Below, piece by piece: positions 61,901-64,000 of a stretch of DNA of 64,000 nt (positions within the stretch are counted from its first letter, which is position 1; every line of letters starts with the position of its first letter). Both the position numbers and the translations under genes were made by a program. Under the pieces are notes generated by a model, which worked only from the letters and a program-made list of their open reading frames with translations, was not told the DNA's origin and did no database searches. This DNA is from Pogona vitticeps (taxonomy: Eukaryota; Chordata; Lepidosauria; Squamata; Agamidae). The DNA lies in contig NC_135793.1 in NCBI RefSeq assembly GCF_051106095.1, positions 5,313,501 to 5,377,500 on the forward strand, in the 5' to 3' direction.

Positions 61901-63058
61901 CACACTACTTAACAATCGCCACCACCGTGGTCTCCAAATTAAGAGACGATATCAGACAGGGGAAGATATTTTATGCACTAGAGGGCAGGGGAACAGAAGT
62001 CTCAACAGCCGTGGCCTATTTTGCAGACCCCTCTCCCTAGTCAACACAGGTTGATTTTTCACTATAGACTTTGAGATTTAATTAGCAACCGGATGCGGTA
62101 ACGTTCGAGATCAGCACATACCCTGAATTTATAAGACGTACTCCTCCTAAGGTCTTCTAAAGTGCAAGAAAGCTCATCTCCATTATAAGCGGCTTGAAAA
62201 CCATAATCCTATTCATGAAGAAGAAGAAAAAAGAAAATAAATAATGCCTTTTCTTGAGCAGTGTGGAACAACTTGCATTTCTCTTCACTGTGTCTAAGGA
62301 AATCAAAAACTCCTCAAGAATAACAATGTCATGGTCAGACAACATATACCGAGACATAACAAGTGTACAAACCCAACCTTGATGGTTGTGTTTTGGAAAG
62401 CCAGTGGCTCCAGCACTGGCCGTCTAGAGCGACCCTGTCCAAAGCCATATTGCAATCAGAACAGACCTCAACTCCTAACAACAACTGGGTCCTCAACCGG
62501 CTGCAGAAGACTCGTGGATAGTTTACTGTCAACTCCACTGGGGCGCCTGAACAAGGCAGCCAGTAATTATCTGCCAGGCAACCTCCTTTTCTACCCTAGA
62601 GTGGCAGCGACTTTTTTTTCCTTTACATCCAACTCAAGTTTCCAAACACATAAACACCAGAAACTTACAGAACCCTCCTCTTCCATTTCTAAAATGTACG
62701 TCAGGGAATCGTCCGAAGATACTCCGTTCGGAGGGCTCCACTTCAGGGACAAGCAAGCCACCCCTGCTTCCGTCAGCTGAGGCGGCAGAGGGGGTGGAGG
62801 GACCATTCCTATCGTGTAACACACCAGAGTTTCGCTGAACCCACTGGAAGGAGGGAGAAGAGAAATAATTGTGAGCCATCAATACATCTCTGAAAGTCAT
62901 GTCGTTACGTCATCTTTTATTTATTTATTTATTTACCTCATTCCGATGTCATTTTTGGCAGCCACCCTGAACATGTATCTTGTAGAAGGGGTCAGCTTGG
63001 TTATTTTGTGTTGCTTCAGATGACCGTAATAGCATTCCTTGAAGGCGCCGTTTTTCCC
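46680..63058 (-). CDS. FNDC3C1: FNDC3-family membrane protein (FNDC3C-like), last 15 coding exons; 5' part outside the window
   Basis: Exons on the minus strand are 63058-62937, 62843-62669, 62208-62122, 60773-60635, 59679-59611, 59206-59088, 57103-56998, 55400-55225, 53907-53794, 52014-51865, 50872-50592, 50188-49976, 48746-48580, 48358-48237 and 46997-46680. All are in phase, giving 785 residues: the end of one FN3 domain, seven more, then a C-terminal anchor (FAFLLLLVFATVAILFAVII, tail QYFVIK). FNDC3 proteins are tail-anchored, multi-FN3 proteins of about 1200 residues found at ER/Golgi membranes. The order is exactly FNDC3-like (YYGHLKQHK, ETSEIEYRLEW-type blocks, GPCHTYKVQRL, QPMKGDP, LSDEQFAF). 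Several domains diverge from FNDC3A and FNDC3B, so I infer FNDC3C. The family is certain; the paralogue label is not. Confidence 0.9.
48237..48358 (-). CDS. FNDC3C1: FNDC3-like exon N
   Basis: Encodes (A)PKVHQLGENACEVTWEPL, then QPMKGDPIVYILQLSSGRE, then VDQ. It is the first half of the last FN3 domain, with the FNDC3 motif LQPMKGDP. Confidence 0.92.
48580..48746 (-). CDS. FNDC3C1: FNDC3-like exon M
   Basis: Encodes (R)FITVYSGPCHTYKVQRLC, then ESTAYYFRIQACNDAGEGE, then FSEVYSFTTTKSPPPALK. YSGPCHTYKVQRL is shared with FNDC3A/B. Confidence 0.92.
48901..49063. mobile_element. TA-flanked MITE in an FNDC3-like intron
   Basis: The termini CCGTATTTTTCGCACCATAAG and, inverted, CCGTATTTTTCGCTCCTTAAG are bounded by TA at 48899-48900 and 49064-49065. 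Internal 'gtgcgtcttatgga' motifs occur twice (near 48960 and 49020). It is 163 bp and non-coding. Confidence 0.75.
49385..49460 (-). mobile_element. LINE-type 3' end fragment
   Basis: 'gagatttatttatttagtca gcctcataagccacccttcc' then 'aggactcaaggcagctccca' is a reversed LINE 3' tip. Confidence 0.5.
49550..49700 (+). mobile_element. tRNA-derived SINE, long form (5' part)
   Basis: 'cttttggctgcagaaccaga ggttgggagtttgattcccc' is followed by 'gggtggccttgggccagctg' and 'gaggaagggaagggtaaagc'. It lies antisense in an FNDC3-like intron. Confidence 0.6.
49976..50188 (-). CDS. FNDC3C1: FNDC3-like exon L
   Basis: Encodes IRIQAFNSLGAGPFSPTIK, then AKTKPLPPDPPHLECVVFS, then YQSLKLKWGEGSSR, down to NLQMEDRFG. 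TKPLPPDPP.LEC and LKLKWGEG are FNDC3 signatures. Confidence 0.93.
50592..50872 (-). CDS. FNDC3C1: FNDC3-like exon K
   Basis: Encodes AVNLAGAGLFGETGMVTTP, a linker with LLEEDQMEAPLPLSTCLAL, and HWEEPCCHGAEITGYHIDYG down to LENLQPDTLYR. This is the largest internal exon of the set (281 nt). Confidence 0.9.
51865..52014 (-). CDS. FNDC3C1: FNDC3-like exon J
   Basis: Encodes VPLCNGAEISEYRLEWGQV, then EGSMHIIYTGPLLSYEVKG, then LMPATTYYCRIQ. YRLEWG.VEGSM and ATTYYCR.Q are strongly conserved across FNDC3 proteins. Confidence 0.92.
52015..53793 (-). other. FNDC3-like intron, unassigned
   Basis: A 1.8-kb intron with a poly-C tract near 52241-52254. I see no additional exon. Short frames on the plus strand near 53095-53350 lack splice and domain support. 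Confidence 0.5.
53794..53907 (-). CDS. FNDC3C1: FNDC3-like exon I
   Basis: Encodes LGPCSEKVEVSTAPGPPDP, then CCVPQLICKTATCVVASWE. APGPPD.C..PQ..C..ATC is the FNDC3 linker and domain start. Confidence 0.85.
54380..54452 (+). mobile_element. LINE-type 3' end fragment
   Basis: 'ctgtcctataaactgctttt' is followed by 'gaaggaaaggtggcatataa atgaaataaac', a truncated retroposon tail. Confidence 0.5.
55225..55400 (-). CDS. FNDC3C1: FNDC3-like exon H
   Basis: Encodes (E)PPSADGGSEVTEYIVEIAH, then GELEERRQVYRGQALECTV, then NGLLPGRTYSFWIRAANKAG. This is a nearly whole FN3 domain. It is clearly divergent from FNDC3A (GPPLVDGGSPISCYSVEM), supporting a third paralogue. The donor GTACCT is weak. Confidence 0.88.
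56998..57103 (-). CDS. FNDC3C1: FNDC3-like exon G
   Basis: Encodes PSDVLTVQTAAVPPGPCQP, then PCLAGKAKPKEISLQW. AVPPGPC..P....PKAKEI is an FNDC3 landmark. A nearer AG at 57098-57097 is out of frame, so the acceptor at 57105-57104 was chosen. Confidence 0.85.
57500..57770 (-). mobile_element. CR1 LINE 3' part
   Basis: 'cagaaccatagaactttaga gtccagtgccccag' through 'gcatccctgacaggtgacct', 'cctctgctggaaaacttccaa' and 'tcaagaagttcttcctaatg' is the well-known sauropsid CR1 3' region in antisense. It is 5'-truncated. Confidence 0.75.
57960..58195 (-). mobile_element. tRNA-derived SINE, long form, reverse orientation
   Basis: 'gtgccatcaagtcaactatg atttatggcgaccctttcc' runs to 'ctgtgcagcttgcccaaggc' and 'ggaacagaacttccaacctc tggctctgcagc'. 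Reversed, the last part is the tRNA-like head. It is the fullest copy of the family in the window. Confidence 0.7.
58403..58636. mobile_element. hAT-like MITE (GAGATGGGCACG family, copy 3)
   Basis: It starts GAGAGATGGGCACGAACC and ends GTGCCCTCTCTA. The flanks CTTGGAAC (58395-58402) and CTCGGAAC (58637-58644) are a 7/8 target duplication. The interior resembles copy 2, including CCACCTCCTCT and GCTGCCTCTGAGTGG. Confidence 0.75.
59088..59206 (-). CDS. FNDC3C1: FNDC3-like exon F
   Basis: Encodes SIWEATYSGSIREHVCAH, then LKPGTSYRLRVYCIGRGGQ, then SQ. YRLRVYCI..GGQS is typical of FNDC3A. The donor is GTGAGC. Confidence 0.88.
59611..59679 (-). CDS. FNDC3C1: FNDC3-like exon E
   Basis: Encodes (D)PPKDNGGSDISTYVLEMSEA plus SA in 69 nt. 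PPKDNGG is the FNDC3 consensus. The acceptor lies in TTTTTTAG and the donor is GTAAGC. Confidence 0.88.
59825..59935 (+). mobile_element. Sauria-type SINE fragment
   Basis: 'gagtgccaggcggacagaat caagagacctgggttcagat' then 'cccactcagccatggaaact ctctgtgggtcggtattgg' is a Sauria-like head and middle. A different repeat ('gtaggcatccttcagtctcg') follows at about 59925-59975. Confidence 0.55.
60635..60773 (-). CDS. FNDC3C1: FNDC3-like exon D
   Basis: Encodes LFAHNTEGKSGPSEVVEFS, then TNPDKPGPPGKPAVKGKI, then HPHNVKVTW. It ends one FN3 domain and starts the next. PDKPGPP..P.VKGKIH is a conserved FNDC3 stretch. Confidence 0.9.
60774..62121 (-). other. FNDC3-like intron, unassigned
   Basis: A 1.3-kb intron with short purine-rich and GAGA-like stretches near 61300. 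No exon or named element was recognised. Confidence 0.5.
62122..62208 (-). CDS. FNDC3C1: FNDC3-like exon C
   Basis: Encodes DYGFQAAYNGDELSCTLED, then LRRSTSYKFR. The donor is GTATGT. It completes most of the FN3 domain begun in exon B. Confidence 0.85.
62669..62843 (-). CDS. FNDC3C1: FNDC3-like exon B
   Basis: Encodes (S)GFSETLVCYTIG, a proline linker MVPPPPLPPQ, and the first strands of the next FN3 domain down to TYILEMEEEGS. The donor is GTAAGT. Confidence 0.88.
62937..63058 (-). CDS. FNDC3C1: FNDC3-like exon A (first visible)
   Basis: Encodes GKNGAFKECYYGHLKQHK, then ITKLTPSTRYMFRVAAKNDIGM. It is the second half of an FN3 domain. The preceding exon was not found in 63059-64000 and should lie to the right of the window. 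Confidence 0.85.
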
Positions 63059-64000
63059 CTTTCCAAATAAATAAAAATAAAGTGAGATCCTCTGGCTCTA
63101 AGAAACTGAGGATTTGCTTCAGTGAGCCCTCAGTAATAGCGGCCCTCTGTAGCACAGCATAATGAAACAAAATACAGAAATGAAAAGAGAAGAAGAAAAG
63201 AAAAAAGCCACCAGATTGTGGACCAATCGAATGTGTGCTCCTATAAACCTGCCAATTTTCACAGCTTCCAATTCACAGGTATTTTAATTTACTGATTTTA
63301 TTTTCAAGATGTGAGGCTGCCCTTTAAGACAAAGGCTGCTCAAGGCAGTTTATAAAATAAAAATAACAAAATTATGTTACATGCACACATGTCCATACCT
63401 GGACACCCCAGTTAAAGCAACAAAATTAAAATTGCACATCAGGACAGCCTGAAACCAAAGCACTGCTGACACAACTACGAAACACGGAAGGCTGTTTCTA
63501 ACCCTCATGGTTTATTTGGAGAGTTTAGAAAATCTGTGTCCAGGTTCGCACACTGACACAAATTTTGCAAGGAACTAGGAGTTTCGTTCCCTCCACTAAC
63601 CACAATAGCTGGAGAAATGCGACGAAATCCTAGAACAGCATGGGCAGAGTCGATCCAATGGATTTTCTCCACCTGCCTGTAAGCTTCTGCCAGATTACTT
63701 ACAACGACACAATGATTCCAAAGAGCTAATGCTTTTAATAGAACGCTTCCAAAACAACTAAGAAGTTACACAAATCAAAACATATGCATGAAAAATCTGA
63801 AGTAGCCAGTGCTAGATTTAAGTATCAACAAAATGGAACAGGACGGAGATCGTGTAGCTCTCCAGACATCACAGGAGCAAAACCCCTCTCTTCCATAGCC
63901 AGCATGGCCAACGGAGAAGAGCAAAGGGTATTGAGTTCAATAACTGGAGGGTTGTACATTTCTCATCTTCTCAACTCTAGAACAGTGGTTCCCAAGCTTA
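63059..64000 (-). other. FNDC3-like intron reaching the window edge
   Basis: I looked for the exon before GKNGAFKECYYG and did not find it. A reversed LINE-type end is seen near 63285-63365 ('ctgattttattttcaagatg ... ctgctcaaggcagtttataa'). Confidence 0.5.

Overview
This is nuclear DNA from a vertebrate, most likely a squamate reptile (a lizard more likely than a snake). Genes are split into small exons with GT-AG introns, two CpG-island promoters are visible, and the spacer DNA carries Sauria-type tRNA-derived SINEs, other tRNA-derived SINEs, CR1 and other LINE 3' ends with (TAAA)n-like tails, hAT-like MITEs and long microsatellites. The squamate call rests on my recognition of the SINEs, not on a database match.

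Four gene loci could be reconstructed exon by exon. (1) 7463-20566, plus strand: a complete RAB6-family GTPase gene of eight coding positions, with two alternative versions of exon 4 (13337-13442 and 16734-16839) and a predicted protein of 212 residues. Its sequence fits neither RAB6A nor RAB6B exactly and best fits the third vertebrate paralogue, RAB41. (2) 26919-36536, plus strand: a complete six-exon START-domain gene closely related to STARD10 but divergent (267 residues), starting in a CpG island and ending at a clear poly(A) signal. (3) 40729-41027, plus strand: the terminal exon (TM6, TM7 and tail) of a ghrelin/motilin-receptor-like GPCR, in intact frame, with no visible TM1-TM5 exon upstream. 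(4) 63058-46680, minus strand: the last 15 coding exons (785 residues) of an FNDC3-family gene with tandem fibronectin type III domains and a C-terminal membrane anchor. It differs from FNDC3A and FNDC3B and is probably FNDC3C. Its 5' half lies beyond the right edge.

The gene set is informative as a group. RAB6A and STARD10 lie near each other in human 11q13, GHSR lies beside FNDC3B (3q26), MLNR lies beside FNDC3A (13q14), and RAB41 and mouse Fndc3c1 are X-linked. The window therefore looks like one member of a genome-duplication paralogon in which the less-studied copy of each family has been kept together. The genes share no pathway: RAB6 acts in Golgi traffic, STARD10 in phospholipid transfer, the receptor in peptide signalling, and FNDC3 is a membrane-anchored FN3 protein.

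The spacers (1-7180, 24.2-26.4 kb, 36.65-40.7 kb, 41.0-44.0 kb) and long introns hold repeats and no further exon that I could support. Notable structures are three copies of a hAT-like MITE family, two TA-flanked MITEs, a MITE nested in a SINE, a long inverted LINE pair around a compound microsatellite, and an unclassified dispersed repeat present three times.
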